64,000 nt of DNA from Sporobacter sp963663605 (lineage in GTDB: Bacteria > Bacillota > Clostridia > Oscillospirales > Oscillospiraceae): assembly GCA_963663605.2 (NCBI GenBank), contig CAXXVF010000002.1:310001-374000 (forward strand), written 5' to 3'. Position 1 is the first letter of the stretch. The number at the start of each line of letters is the position of its first letter. Made by a program: the position numbers and the translations under genes. The notes beneath the pieces were generated by a model. That model was not told the DNA's origin and did no database searches. It worked only from the letters and a program-made list of their open reading frames with translations. Of the stretch, positions 7,380-16,715 are shown in pieces.

Positions 7380-8778
7380 TTACAAATTCAAGGATAACCA
7401 ACTGAGTCTGACGGATTTCGGCGCGGCAGTGGGTTTGAAGCTGAACCCGGAAAACCGGTGGATAAAGAAAGCTTGGAGTATCCCATGGGAAGAAATTGAG
7501 ACACGGTACGCCAAGCTCTTTTCTAATCGAAAGGGCAACGTGGCAAAACCGTTGCGCCTGGCGCTGGGTGCGTGCATCATTCAGGCTGATTACGGCTATT
7601 CCGATGGAGAAACCGCACTCCAGATTCAGTAAGGGGCATATCTTCAATATTTCTGTGGGTACAGAGAATACGACGACAGCAAACCGCCGTTTGATCCATC
7701 GCTGATGGTGTATTTCCGGAAACGGATGACACCGGAGGTATTGGGCGAGATAAACAAAATGATCATCGCTAAGGCGCAGCCGGCAAAGGTGGAAGAACCG
7801 ACGGACGATGATGAGCCAGGTAACGGTGGCACGATGATCATAGACGCCACCTGTGCACCTTAAAACATCAAATACCCGCAGGATGCCTCGCTGCTCAATG
7901 AAGCGCGGGAAAATGCGGAAAAGATCATAGACGCGCTTCACACGCCGGGGGAACCCAAGCCGCGTACTTATCGGAAAGAAGCACACAAGGAATATCTCCA
8001 GTTTGCCAGACGCCGGAAACGGAGTCGCAACTTTATTCGAAAGTCCATCAAAAAGCAGTTGGGATATCTCTCACGGGATCTTGCACACATAGATACCCTG
8101 TTGTCCGACGGAAAAATCCTTAATGGAAAACTTTCTGTCCGGCTGGAGACAATCTGAAAAGTCTTTGAACAGCAGAAATTTATGTATGACAACAATACCC
8201 ATTCGGTGGAAAATCGGATTTTCAGCGTGAGCCAGCCATTTATACGTCCCATCGTCCGCGGCAAGGCCGCCAAGCCAGTTGAGTGTGGCGCAAAACTTGA
8301 CATCAGCGTTTGTGCTGGTTGGACAAGGTTAGAGGTGCTTTATTTGAAGCATACAATGAGTCCTGTAATCTGAAGGAAATAGCGGAACGGTATAGGGCCG
8401 CGTACAGGCCGTTACCCCAGCCGGATTCTGGCTGACAAGATTTACAGAAATCGAGATAATCTGATTTGGTGCAAGTTGCATCACATACACCTTTCCGGCC
8501 CAGCACTGGGCAGGCCGGGAAAAGATGCTGTCCAAGACAAAAAACAAAATTATCGTGACGAATGTGAACGTATAGAGGTTGAGCGCCGGTTCAGTTTGGC
8601 CAAGCGAAAATGCGGTCTTGGTTTGATCATGACAAAGCTGGAGAAGAGCATTTATTATAGTATTGCCATGTCTATTGTCGTGCTGAATCTGAGAAAGATT
8701 CAGTCTGCCTTTTTTAAGGTGTTGCTCAATTGGCTGATGCTGCGTGGCTTGTCTGGAAAATTCACTTTTGTTCAATAG
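7380..8778 (+). pseudogene. Dead IS5-superfamily (IS1182-like) transposase
   Basis: A transposase reading frame can be followed across the stretch. Its N-terminal part (LSLTDFGAAVGLKLNPENRW, then LRLALGACIIQADYGYSD) ends at a TAA near 7630. The middle (DPSLMVYFRKRMTPEVLGEI and MIIDATCAP) has another stop near 7861 and one near 8157. The C-terminal part (CERIEVERRFSLAKRKCGLG, ending GKFTFVQ) is in another frame. The DDE enzyme is therefore inactivated by at least three nonsense changes and a frameshift. I could not define terminal inverted repeats. Confidence 0.85.
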
Positions 8779-8796
8779 GCATTATTTAACAAAAGT

Positions 8797-8987
8797 ATTC
8801 CTTCTGGAATGTCTGTTAAAGCAGCGGCAGAACGACTTGGTATTGGCATAGGTAGGCCACCATTATCAAATTTTCAAAATGGGAACTCTTCTTTATCTCC
8901 TACTATGGCTACAAGGCTGGAAATGACCTTCGGCTTCGATCGACAGGAACTATTAGATTTAAAGGAATCTTTTGATAGCCAGACTTG
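8797..8987 (+). pseudogene. HigA-type antitoxin fragment, cut by an IS3 element
   Basis: The frame reads IPSGMSVKAAAERLGIGIGR and LSPTMATRLEMTFGFDRQEL, the helix-turn-helix and C-terminal region of HigA-like addiction antitoxins. The N-terminal part is missing on the left, next to the dead IS5 element, and the frame runs into the IS3 left end on the right. No toxin gene is seen nearby. It is a remnant. Confidence 0.7.
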
Positions 8988-9045
8988 TCGGACACGGAGA
9001 ACGACTGATAAAACAAAGAAAAGGTCAGGAAGACAGTGTTAGGTG

Positions 9046-9325
9046 ATGAAAGGCAAGCGATATGATGCGGCATTTAAGCAAGCAACGATCAAAAAGATCC
9101 GAGAAGACGGCGAAAGCGCAAACGAAGTCTCAAGGCGACTGGGGCTTCATATAAAGACAATATATCGATGGCTGGACGAGGGGAGAAGATGCATTCCCGG
9201 GAAAAGGAAGGCGTAAACCGGCCGATGAGGAAATGCGTCGCTTGAAAAAGGAAAATGCGGATCTTTGCGAGGAGAATGAAATTCTATAAAAAGCGGCGGT
9301 CATCTTTGCAAAGAACCACAAATGA
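9046..9325 (+). pseudogene. IS3 orfA, frameshifted
   Basis: The start gives a helix-turn-helix transposase subunit (MKGKRYDAAFKQATIKKIRE, then RRLGLHIKTIYRWLDEG). A frameshift near 9200 moves the rest (MRRLKKENADLCEENEIL) to another frame, which also has an in-frame TAA near 9287. Its TGA overlaps the orfB ATG, the usual IS3 arrangement. Confidence 0.8.
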
Positions 9326-10188
9326 AGTATCGTTTCCTGTACGAGAACCGCTTCGAATTCAGGGTGAAAAAGATGGCCGCAACGTTAAGCGTATCAAGAA
9401 GCGGTTATTATGCATGGATTGCGCTCGGCTGTACAAGTTTCGCAGAAGCGAAGGATGCTGCATTGCTGAAACAAATCAAGCTGGCATTTATGAAGAGCCG
9501 AGAAACGTACGGACCCAGACGACTGGCAATGCATCTTCTTGCGGAGGAAACGAATGTGGGGCACGTGCGTGTAGGGCGTATCATGCGTGAAAACAATATC
9601 ATTCCTAAGACAGTAAAGAAATTCAAAGCAACTACAAATTCTAATCATAATTATCCTGTGGCGGAAAACCTCTTAAACCGGAACTTCAACGTAGCTGCAC
9701 CCTGCACTGCTTGGCATGCAGACATTACATATGTTGCAACGGAAGAAGGATGGTTGAATTTGGCTGCAGTAATGGATTTGTACAGCGGTAAGATTGTCGG
9801 TTGGGCGATGAACGGCACAATGACTGCCAATCTTGTTTGTGATGCCCTAAAACAAGCGGTAGGCCGAACCAGAGCACCTCGCGGGATTGTGTGTCATTAA
9901 GATCGCGGCGTTCAATACGCAAGCAAGAAATATCGATCTTGCCTAAAAAAGTATGGTTTTATCCAAAGCATGAGCCGCAGGGGAAACTGTTGGGACAACG
10001 CCTGCATGGAATCGTTTTTCGGCACATTAAAAACTGACCTTATCTACCATGAGAAATACAAAACAAGAAACCAAGCCAAGGCAGCTATCTTCGATTATGT
10101 TGAAACCTTCTATAACCGAACCAGACTGCAGGAACGACTTGGTTATCTATCTCCGGAAAACAATGAAATACTGAGCATGTCAGCGTAA
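9322..10188 (+). pseudogene. IS3 orfB transposase with nonsense mutation
   Basis: The integrase-core transposase reads from MKYRFLYENRFEFRVKKMAA through the first catalytic Asp (WHADITYVA) to a TAA at 9898-9900, placed exactly where the family has the Ser of HSDRG. After the stop the frame continues normally (DRGVQYASKKY, GNCWDNACMESFFGTLKTDL with the catalytic Glu) to 10188. One base change (TCA to TAA) explains the loss, so the death is recent compared with the neighbouring IS5 remnant. Confidence 0.85.
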
Positions 10189-10218
10189 CTGCGTGTCCGA
10201 AGCAGCTGGAGGGGGTCA

Positions 10219-10483
10219 CTTGACGAGGCCACCGCCAGCGTGGGCGCAGATAATGAAAGCTACATCCAGCAGGCTATCAGCGAACTGTGCCGAGGCAAGA
10301 CGCTGTTGGTCATCGCCCACCGGCTGAACACCGTCCGAAGCGCGGATGAGATACTTGTTATCCGAGGGCTGCATTGCTCAGGCGGGAACTCACGACGAAC
10401 TGATGAGCGCCGGCGGCATCTACAGTGACCTCGTGACTGTCCGGGAAAACAGCCGAGGCTGGAGTCGAAGGAACGAAATGTAA
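10219..10483 (+). pseudogene. C-terminal fragment of an ABC exporter ATPase
   Basis: The fragment begins at the Walker B end (LDEATASVGADNESYIQQAI) and contains the H-loop (LLVIAHRLNTVRSADEILVI), typical of MsbA/HlyB-type fused exporters. A one-base shift after VIR moves the tail (IAQAGTHDELMSAGGIYSDL) to the next frame, which ends at 10483. The rest of the gene is absent, cut by the IS3 element. Confidence 0.75.
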
Positions 10484-10533
10484 GACGAGTAGCCGATTAA
10501 GTGTATTATTTAGAAGCAAAGGAGGCAAACAAT

Positions 10534-11316
10534 TTGAATATGAAAGTGCTTTATGGAATTTTGATTCCCTTTTTAGGAACCTCTCTAGGCGCGGCCTGTG
10601 TTTTCTTTATGAAGGAAGCAATGAGCGATACCGTACAGCGCGCACTGACCGGGTTCGCGGCAGGTGTTATGGTGGCGGCTTCTGTTTGGAGCCTTCTGAT
10701 CCCGGCGATCGAACAGTCAGCTGATATGGGAAATTTGTCGTTCGTCCCTGCCGTTATCGGCTTTTGGATAGGTATTTTATTTCTGCTGATTCTTGACCAC
10801 GTTATTCCGCATTTGCACCGGAACAGTGAAAAAGCAGAGGGTCCGAAAAGCCGACTGCAAAAAACAACGATGTTGATGCTAGCTGTCACGCTGCACAATA
10901 TTCCGGAGGGGATGGCTGTCGGTGTGGTTTATGCCGGTTATCTTGCCGGAAACGCACAGGTTACGGCAATGGGTGCGCTGGCGCTTTCCCTTGGAATTGC
11001 TATTCAGAATTTTCCGGAGGGTGCGATTATATCCATGCCGCTCAGGGCGGAAGGTATGGGGAAACCGAAAGCCTTTATCGGTGGCGTGCTATCCGGAATC
11101 GTGGAGCCCATCGGTGCGGCGCTGACTATTCTGGCAGCCGGATTAATCGTTCCGGCGTTGCCGTATATGTTGAGCTTCGCTGCAGGTGCGATGATCTATG
11201 TGGTGGTTGAAGAACTGCTCCCCGAAATGTCAGAAGGAGAGCATTCCAACATCGGCACGGTGTTTTTTGCCATTGGTTTCAGCGTGATGATGGTATTGGA
11301 CGTGGCGCTGGGTTAA
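10534..11316 (+). CDS. ZIP-family metal transporter
   Basis: The product (about 260 residues) is a polytopic membrane protein with the ZIP signature metal sites HNIPEG (TM4) and NFPEG (TM5), each with its Glu. A short His-containing loop (HLHRN) sits between TM3 and TM4. It should import zinc or another divalent cation into the cytoplasm and resembles the GufA-type subfamily. The TTG at 10534 has GGAGG 8 bases upstream and is preferred; an ATG at 10540 in the same frame is the alternative. The gene is intact in a region of broken genes. A SAM methyltransferase follows 27 bp later on the same strand. Confidence 0.9.
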   Translation: MNMKVLYGILIPFLGTSLGAACVFFMKEAMSDTVQRALTGFAAGVMVAASVWSLLIPAIEQSADMGNLSFVPAVIGFWIGILFLLILDHVIPHLHRNSEKAEGPKSRLQKTTMLMLAVTLHNIPEGMAVGVVYAGYLAGNAQVTAMGALALSLGIAIQNFPEGAIISMPLRAEGMGKPKAFIGGVLSGIVEPIGAALTILAAGLIVPALPYMLSFAAGAMIYVVVEELLPEMSEGEHSNIGTVFFAIGFSVMMVLDVALG

Positions 11317-11343
11317 TGTATCAAATAACGAGATGAATACTTA

Positions 11344-11976
11344 ATGAAAAACATTTTTCAGAATACCCGCAAACCAGAAGGGTTCGGCGGCAGGATTATG
11401 GTCAATATGATGAACAGCGGTCACGCAGCGTTGGCAAAGTGGGGCTTCACTCATATTTCACCGAGTACGGACGACGCAGTATTGGATGTCGGCTGCGGAG
11501 GCGGGGCAAATATCGCAGTCTTATTGTCCCTGTATCAAGACGGAACCGTCACCGGAATCGATTATTCATCGGTGAGCGTAGAGAAAGCGCGCAAGGTGAA
11601 CAAGAGTGCCGTTCGGGCCGGCATATGCAAAGTCCTCCAAGGAGATGTGTCCGCGCTGCCGTTTGAAGACGGATCTTTCGACCTTACAACTGCGTTTGAG
11701 ACAATCTATTTCTGGCCAAATATCGGGAACGCTTTCCTTCAGGTCTTGCGGGTCCTGAAGCCAGGTGGAATCTTTATGATCTGCAACGAAGCAGACGGCA
11801 TGAAGCGGGCCGATGAAAAGTGGGCGAACATTATCGAAAGCATGACCGTCTATGACAAGGAACAGACTGTGAAATTATTGGAATCCGTTGGCTTTGCGAA
11901 AATAAAAGCCTACGGCGAACCAAAGAAATGCACAGCACCAGAGTTAACAGACATGAAACAGAAAAGCCTATCGTAG
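11344..11976 (+). CDS. Class I SAM-dependent methyltransferase
   Basis: This 210-residue protein has the Rossmann-type SAM site AVLDVGCGGGANIAVLL, an acidic residue after strand 2 (TVTGIDYS), and the motif VLKPGGIFMICNEADG. Such small methyltransferases act on small molecules, and the substrate cannot be told from sequence. It probably forms a two-gene unit with the ZIP transporter. The C-terminus ends 12 bp before an IS3 element, and the last residues (ELTDMKQKSLS) look unlike the usual family end, so insertion may have altered the tail. Confidence 0.8.
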   Translation: MKNIFQNTRKPEGFGGRIMVNMMNSGHAALAKWGFTHISPSTDDAVLDVGCGGGANIAVLLSLYQDGTVTGIDYSSVSVEKARKVNKSAVRAGICKVLQGDVSALPFEDGSFDLTTAFETIYFWPNIGNAFLQVLRVLKPGGIFMICNEADGMKRADEKWANIIESMTVYDKEQTVKLLESVGFAKIKAYGEPKKCTAPELTDMKQKSLS

Positions 11977-11988
11977 AATATCGCAAGA

Positions 11989-12846
11989 TTACGCGAGCTG
12001 GCGTCGTTTTTCAAACGGCGTCAGTTTGTTTTTAAGCTGAAACCTCTCGTTGTTGTAGAAATATATGTACTCCTCAATGCGTTCTCTCGCCTCATTAAAG
12101 GATTTCAACTTGTCCCGATATATGCATTCGGTCTTGAGAATAGAAAAGAAATTCTTAGCCATTGCATTGTCATAGCAGTTTCCACGTCTTGACATGGAAG
12201 GCGTGATGCCGTACTCTTTGGTTAGGTTGAAGTATGCTTGTGAGGTGTATTGACACCCCTGGTCGCTGTGGAGGTGCAACTTCCCAGCGACCTTCTCTTT
12301 TTCAACAGCATCTTTAATCGTATTCAAAACGAGGTTCACTGTTTGCTCCGTGCCCGTACGGAATGCAACAATACTGTTGTCATAAAGGTCTCGTATAATA
12401 GACAGATAGAGCACCCCCTGCGCGGTGTGAATATATGAAATATCCGTTACCCACTTGGCGTTGGGCCGATCTGTCGTAAAGTTGCGATTGAGCAGATTCT
12501 CATATTTGTGAAACTGTTGTCCCATTTGACGGTACTTTTTCCGCCGCCTTATAACCGACAGGAGGTCGTATTTTCGCATGACACGCAATACCGTTTTAGG
12601 GTTGCGATGGATACCTCTCTGTCGCTGCAACCACAAGTGAACATACCTGTAGCGGTGAATTCTACCGTGTTTCTTCTGGCACTCAGCTATCATTTCGGCC
12701 AGTGGCGCATCGCGACCCGGCAGATCCTTTCGCTTGATATAATCGTAATACCCACTACGTGATGCTCCGAAAAATTTACACATCTCAACAATTGGATATT
12801 TCTCACGATGCCGGTAAATAAGTTTGTATTTGAATTGTGGCTTCAC
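11989..12846 (-). CDS. IS3-family orfB transposase, catalytic Glu replaced by Lys
   Basis: This 285-residue integrase-core protein has the first Asp in WVTDISYIH and the second in LHSDQGCQYTS. At the third catalytic position the family reads DNAMAENFF, but here it is DNAMAKNFF, a Glu-to-Lys change (AAG). With the DDE triad broken the enzyme should be inactive although the frame is full length. It overlaps orfA by four bases (ATGA). Confidence 0.9.
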   Translation of the reverse strand: MKPQFKYKLIYRHREKYPIVEMCKFFGASRSGYYDYIKRKDLPGRDAPLAEMIAECQKKHGRIHRYRYVHLWLQRQRGIHRNPKTVLRVMRKYDLLSVIRRRKKYRQMGQQFHKYENLLNRNFTTDRPNAKWVTDISYIHTAQGVLYLSIIRDLYDNSIVAFRTGTEQTVNLVLNTIKDAVEKEKVAGKLHLHSDQGCQYTSQAYFNLTKEYGITPSMSRRGNCYDNAMAKNFFSILKTECIYRDKLKSFNEARERIEEYIYFYNNERFQLKNKLTPFEKRRQLA

Positions 12847-13133
12847 TTCCTTCCAATGGCGTGCAGAAAATCCCGTAGTAATTCATTTTCCATTCTTAGC
12901 CGGTTTAGTACCTGGTCTGTGTTCATAGCGTTCTTGGTTGGTCTGCCTTTTGGTAATGGCGTGCTATGACGCAGCTCCACTTCGGGGCGTAGCCCACACC
13001 AACTCTGGATTGCATATCGGCTTATTCCATACCGCTTACTAAGCGCGTGGACACTCATGCCGCTCTTGTTCTCCCGGATGATTTGTTTTTTCACTTCTTC
13101 ACTATACTGCGTCATGCCTTTTCTTCCTGACAT
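12843..13133 (-). CDS. IS3-family orfA
   Basis: From the ATG at 13133 the product (96 residues) has the HTH of transposase orfA (MTQYSEEVKKQIIRENKSGM, then RYGISRYAIQSW) and a leucine-rich end (RLRMENELLRDFLHAIG). A longer reading starting at 13187 would run through the hairpin upstream and is less likely. It pairs with the overlapping orfB. Confidence 0.85.
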   Translation of the reverse strand: MSGRKGMTQYSEEVKKQIIRENKSGMSVHALSKRYGISRYAIQSWCGLRPEVELRHSTPLPKGRPTKNAMNTDQVLNRLRMENELLRDFLHAIGRK

Positions 13134-13140
13134 ATGAAAA

Positions 13141-13180
13141 CCTCCTGTCGTAGTTTCTATCCTACGACAAGAGGCTTTTT
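13141..13180 (+). terminator. Hairpin with T run at the IS3 edge
   Basis: CTCCTGTCGTAG and CCTACGACAAGAG pair across TTTCTAT and are followed by GCTTTTTTC on the plus strand. It lies just upstream of the IS orfA and may stop outside transcription or form part of the IS end. Confidence 0.55.
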
Positions 13181-13280
13181 TCTTCAATGTCCGTTTTGGC
13201 TGGTGCGGTGCAGAAACGCTGGCTGTGCATCACAGCTGAAAAGCCTGTGTGAACATTTAACTGAAAGGATCGATATATCA

Positions 13281-14027
13281 ATGAAAACCTTAGTGTTGCT
13301 TCGTCATGGAGAAAGCGAGTGGAATCTGGATAACCGGTTTACGGGCTGGACGGATATGGAGCTATCTCCAAAAGGAGTGGAAGAGGCAAAGAACGCCAGA
13401 AGGGTTCTGAAAGAAAATCATTATGATTTTGATGTCTGCTATACCTCCTGTTTGAAGTGCGCGATTCATACGCTGCAGCTTGCGCTTGGCGAAATAGGAC
13501 GTGAAGATCTTCCTGTGGTGAAAAGCTGGAAGATGAAAGAACGGCATTACGGAGCTTTGCAGGGATTGGACAAAGCGGAAACGGCGAAAACTTACGGTAA
13601 GGAGCAGGTGCAGATTTGGCGCAGGTCTTTTGACGTGTAGCCACCGCAACTGCAGTCCGACGATGAACGCAACCCGGCCTTGCAGGAGCTATACCGGGAC
13701 GTTGCACCATCGGAGCTGCCGCTTTCGGAAAGTCTCAAGGATACGATTGTGCGCGTGATCCCATATTATGAACAGGAAATCCGTCCGCAGATGGAAAGCG
13801 GCAAACGCGTCATCATTGCCGCACATGGAAATTCGCTGCGAGCCCTCATCATGTACTTTGAGCATCTGAGCGAGGACGAGATCACACGGGTCAATGTACC
13901 GACCGGGATTCCGCTGGTCTATGAATTTATTGAGGACGGTCAGGTATATAAAAAATATTATCTGGGCGATCCGTCCACAATTGAAGCCGAAATGAAAGCT
14001 GTTGCAGCGCAGGGAAAAGCAAAATAA
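13281..14027 (+). pseudogene. gpmA: gpmA-type phosphoglycerate mutase with internal UAG
   Basis: The frame encodes a 2,3-bisphosphoglycerate-dependent phosphoglycerate mutase: LLRHGESEWN with the phospho-His, ERHYGALQG, and AAHGNSLRAL. It is complete except for a TAG at 13638-13640, between RRSFDV and PPQL, where relatives have Arg or Lys before PP. The downstream part stays in frame to 14027 with no other damage. A ribosome site (GAAAGG) precedes the ATG. A second, intact gpmA is at 55258-56004, so loss is tolerated. Readthrough or pyrrolysine use is unlikely. Confidence 0.85.
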
Positions 14028-14619
14028 ACGCAGATTACCTTGAAGCTGCCGGAGCTTATTATTGCCAATGCTATATTTGCTGAAACAGTTCGGAATATTC
14101 ATTACGGTTATAAACACGTTGGTCTCGTTGGTAATAAAAAACTATGCTTCTGCCGCCCTTTGTAAAGACAAAACGGGCAAGCTAGACTCCGTTAGAATTC
14201 CAAATCACACTCTGGAAATTGGTTCCATCTAGGATTACCGGCGTTTACACAGAGGGGGGGATGCAGATATCAAGTCTTGGGGCGCCAACAACAGTATTAC
14301 ATATCCCTGAGCGTTATGAGCTTGAATTCGCTTACTCATATGTTGAACAGCTTCATGCCGGGCATAGCCTCTCCTTCAGTCAACAAAAGAAGTCCGCAAA
14401 GAAAACAAACTTATGGTGCCGATAAAGACGAAGTGCTGAAGCGTCTGTACGGGCTGAGATAATTCATTTTGTAATCCCAGCTTTTCATGTCGGCAGAGCA
14501 TTTCATCGTTCGTCGGGATAACTTGTTTTTCGAGATAAAAACCGTTATCAATAAAACAAGAACAAGACGCCGGAAAAGCCGCGTAACAGCAGGCGATTCG
14601 GTGTCTTGCTCCTAAATAA
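14028..14619. other. Intergenic debris, possible integrase C-terminal scrap
   Basis: No intact gene is seen. The plus-strand frame at 14277-14462 ends KDEVLKRLYGLR, similar to the end of the RIT recombinase at 14701 (DEETLKKLYGLK), so it may be the last codons of another tyrosine recombinase. The rest shows nothing I recognise. Confidence 0.3.
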
Positions 14620-14700
14620 TTGATGATAACAATACAGTCATCCCAGGTAAAACAGCAAAACGCCATCATACCACAAACAGCAAAATTGATGATAACAATA
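14620..14700. repeat. RIT left end
   Basis: Two direct copies of TTGATGATAACAATA (14620-14634 and 14686-14700) flank a 51-bp spacer containing CGCCATCATACCACAAA. The end abuts the stop codon of the last recombinase gene. Confidence 0.8.
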
Positions 14701-15750
14701 TCACTTCAAGCCATAGAGCTTTTTCAAGGTTTCTTCATCGTCAATGTGGTATCCGATACTTTTACCGGCTTGCTTCATCGGATTATCCGCGCCGGTCGCA
14801 AGCTCGATCGCGGCGCGCTTTTGTTCGGTGTCAGCGTGAGCATATACGAGCGTGGTCTGTAAATTGGCATGTCCGAGCCACTGAGAAATAAGCGTTAAAT
14901 CCATGCCGTTCTGGTAGAGGTGCATGGCGCGGCTGTGGCGGAAAAGATGCGGATGTACGTTTTCCGGTATCTCCGGACAGTATTTGCGCGCTTCAGCACC
15001 GTAGCCGAGTAGAAATACTCGGACGGTCTGTGCCGACAGCTTGTCGCGTGTTCCTCTCCTGACCGTGTAAAAAAGAGGCTCCACGGAATATTCGTTTTCA
15101 CCGGCGTGGTATACGCGAAGATAATTCTGAAAATGCTTTACCGTTCGCATGGTCAGCGGTACAGTTCTGTATTTGCGTCCCTTGCCAAGAAGTGTTAGTG
15201 TCGGGGTCTGTCCAAGGTGAACATCACATATTCTGAGGTCAAGCAACTCCTGAACACGGGCAGCGGAATCGTAAAGGAGTACCATAAGGAACAAATCGCG
15301 CAGCTCCTTTTTATCACTCGTGTCGGGCTGCTCAAACAGAATGCGGATTGCTCGCTCGCTCATGTATTCGATGATCTCGTTCGACGCGCTCTTTTTAACT
15401 GGGACTGCACCGACGTCGAGATAGTATTTTGTAAGTGATGGCTCCGCGTCCGAGCAGTATTTCAGGAACGCTTTTATGCTTGCCAGTCGCTGGTTTCTCG
15501 TCGATACGCCGCAGTGCTGCTTTTCCTCAATATCGTCAAGAAAACCGGCGACGGTATCGCGATTCAGCATATCGAAGGTCACATCAAAGAGCTGGATTCC
15601 ACGAACGCGCTTAGCGTATTCAAGAAACATTTCGAGCGTTTTTTTGTAAGAACGGATTGTATTCGGACTGGCGCACCGCTGCTTCGGCAGGTATACCGTC
15701 AGATACTCACGAACCAAGTTAAACAGGACACGATCTTTCAGCTTTCCCAT
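14701..15750 (-). CDS. Tyrosine recombinase, third gene of RIT (RitC-like)
   Basis: This 349-residue protein has an N-terminal SAM-like core-binding domain and a C-terminal catalytic domain. The tyrosine-recombinase residues are visible: Arg in SAARVQELLDL, the HLFRHSRA box (HxxR), LGHANLQT, and the nucleophile in LVYAHAD. It overlaps the preceding gene by 13 bp and ends one base from the inner repeat of the left end. It acts with the other two recombinases on the element ends; the individual roles of RIT recombinases are not known. Confidence 0.9.
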   Translation of the reverse strand: MGKLKDRVLFNLVREYLTVYLPKQRCASPNTIRSYKKTLEMFLEYAKRVRGIQLFDVTFDMLNRDTVAGFLDDIEEKQHCGVSTRNQRLASIKAFLKYCSDAEPSLTKYYLDVGAVPVKKSASNEIIEYMSERAIRILFEQPDTSDKKELRDLFLMVLLYDSAARVQELLDLRICDVHLGQTPTLTLLGKGRKYRTVPLTMRTVKHFQNYLRVYHAGENEYSVEPLFYTVRRGTRDKLSAQTVRVFLLGYGAEARKYCPEIPENVHPHLFRHSRAMHLYQNGMDLTLISQWLGHANLQTTLVYAHADTEQKRAAIELATGADNPMKQAGKSIGYHIDDEETLKKLYGLK

Positions 15751-16715
15751 TCTTCCGCCTCCGGTATGACTTCCCGCAGATTATCCCATTGAACGCCTTT
15801 GGATTTCAAAAGGTTCTCGGGGAGAATATGGATGTAGTAGGCGGTCTGCGTCAGAGATGAGTGACCCATATATACTCGCAAATACGGGAGCATGTTGTAT
15901 AAGTTTTTGCCCTCGTCAAGCCATCGGCATAGTGTTGCGGAAGCAAATCGGTGACGAAGATCGTACACACGTACACAAGGGAGAGTGTCAGGATCAATTT
16001 TAGAGTTAGCGCATTTCCAGCAGTTGTTCATTACGTTGCCCAACCATCCTGTGGTATACGCTGCCCCCTTCGGATTTGAGAAGAAAAACTCCATTTCAGA
16101 TAAGCCGGACAATTTCCGCAGACGCATATATTTCCGCATGAGCGCGGTCATATCGTGGCTCATGACCACCATGCGTTCTTTTTTCATTTTCGTTTCGGCA
16201 ACGAGAATTTCACCCGTGTCAAGGTTCACGTTGCCGCATTTTAGCCGCAGTCCCTCGCCCGGACGCAAGCCGCAGGTATAGATAAGCCTCAGCAGAACCG
16301 GAACTGTGTATTTTGAAAAAGTATCGTGAACCGTATCTTTAAGCTTGTCCGTCTCCAGGAACAGCCCGGCAAGCTCCTGATCGGTAAAAATATACGGAGT
16401 AAAAGCGGTGCTCCCGCCGATAAATTTTTCGGGAAGAACATATGCCTCCATACCCATCGAAACGAGATAATTACCAAAGGTTCGAATTGCGCTTGCCCGT
16501 CCGCGATGACCTCCGGCATTTTCGGTTGGACGCCTTTCAAGCCATTCCGAGACCATCTCAAAGGAAAGACGCGCTTCATTCGGATAATGCTCCGCACAAA
16601 AACGATCAAATTCGTGAAGGCGAGGAGCGTAGGTCTTAGGGGAATAGCCAAGCGATGCTTTGTATTCCAGCAGGCCGCTCATATCCCGCGCAAATCCACT
16701 GACAAATTCACTCAT
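15738..16715 (-). CDS. Tyrosine recombinase, second gene of RIT (RitB-like)
   Basis: This 325-residue protein carries the tyrosine-recombinase catalytic set: Arg in YTCGLRPGEGLRLK, YDLRHRFAS, MGHSSLTQT and the Tyr in AYYIHI. The N-terminal 100 residues form the DNA-binding arm. It overlaps the first gene by 8 bp and the third by 13 bp, which implies translational coupling and a fixed ratio of the three proteins. Confidence 0.9.
   Translation of the reverse strand: MSEFVSGFARDMSGLLEYKASLGYSPKTYAPRLHEFDRFCAEHYPNEARLSFEMVSEWLERRPTENAGGHRGRASAIRTFGNYLVSMGMEAYVLPEKFIGGSTAFTPYIFTDQELAGLFLETDKLKDTVHDTFSKYTVPVLLRLIYTCGLRPGEGLRLKCGNVNLDTGEILVAETKMKKERMVVMSHDMTALMRKYMRLRKLSGLSEMEFFFSNPKGAAYTTGWLGNVMNNCWKCANSKIDPDTLPCVRVYDLRHRFASATLCRWLDEGKNLYNMLPYLRVYMGHSSLTQTAYYIHILPENLLKSKGVQWDNLREVIPEAEEWES

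Larger units (their letters stand above)
8988..10201 (+). mobile_element. IS3-family insertion sequence (inactive)
   Basis: The outer ends carry similar inverted repeats (left TCGGACACGGAG at about 8989, right complement TTCGGACACGCAG at about 10201). They enclose an orfA and an overlapping orfB of IS3 type, both disrupted. The element is inserted in a higA-like gene on the left. The right flank is an unrelated ABC transporter tail, so the locus was also rearranged. Confidence 0.7.

Noticed and set aside
13638..13640. UAG in gpmA as pyrrolysine or programmed readthrough
   Set aside because: The site normally has a basic residue before PP with no role for pyrrolysine. No context signal is seen, and an intact gpmA exists.
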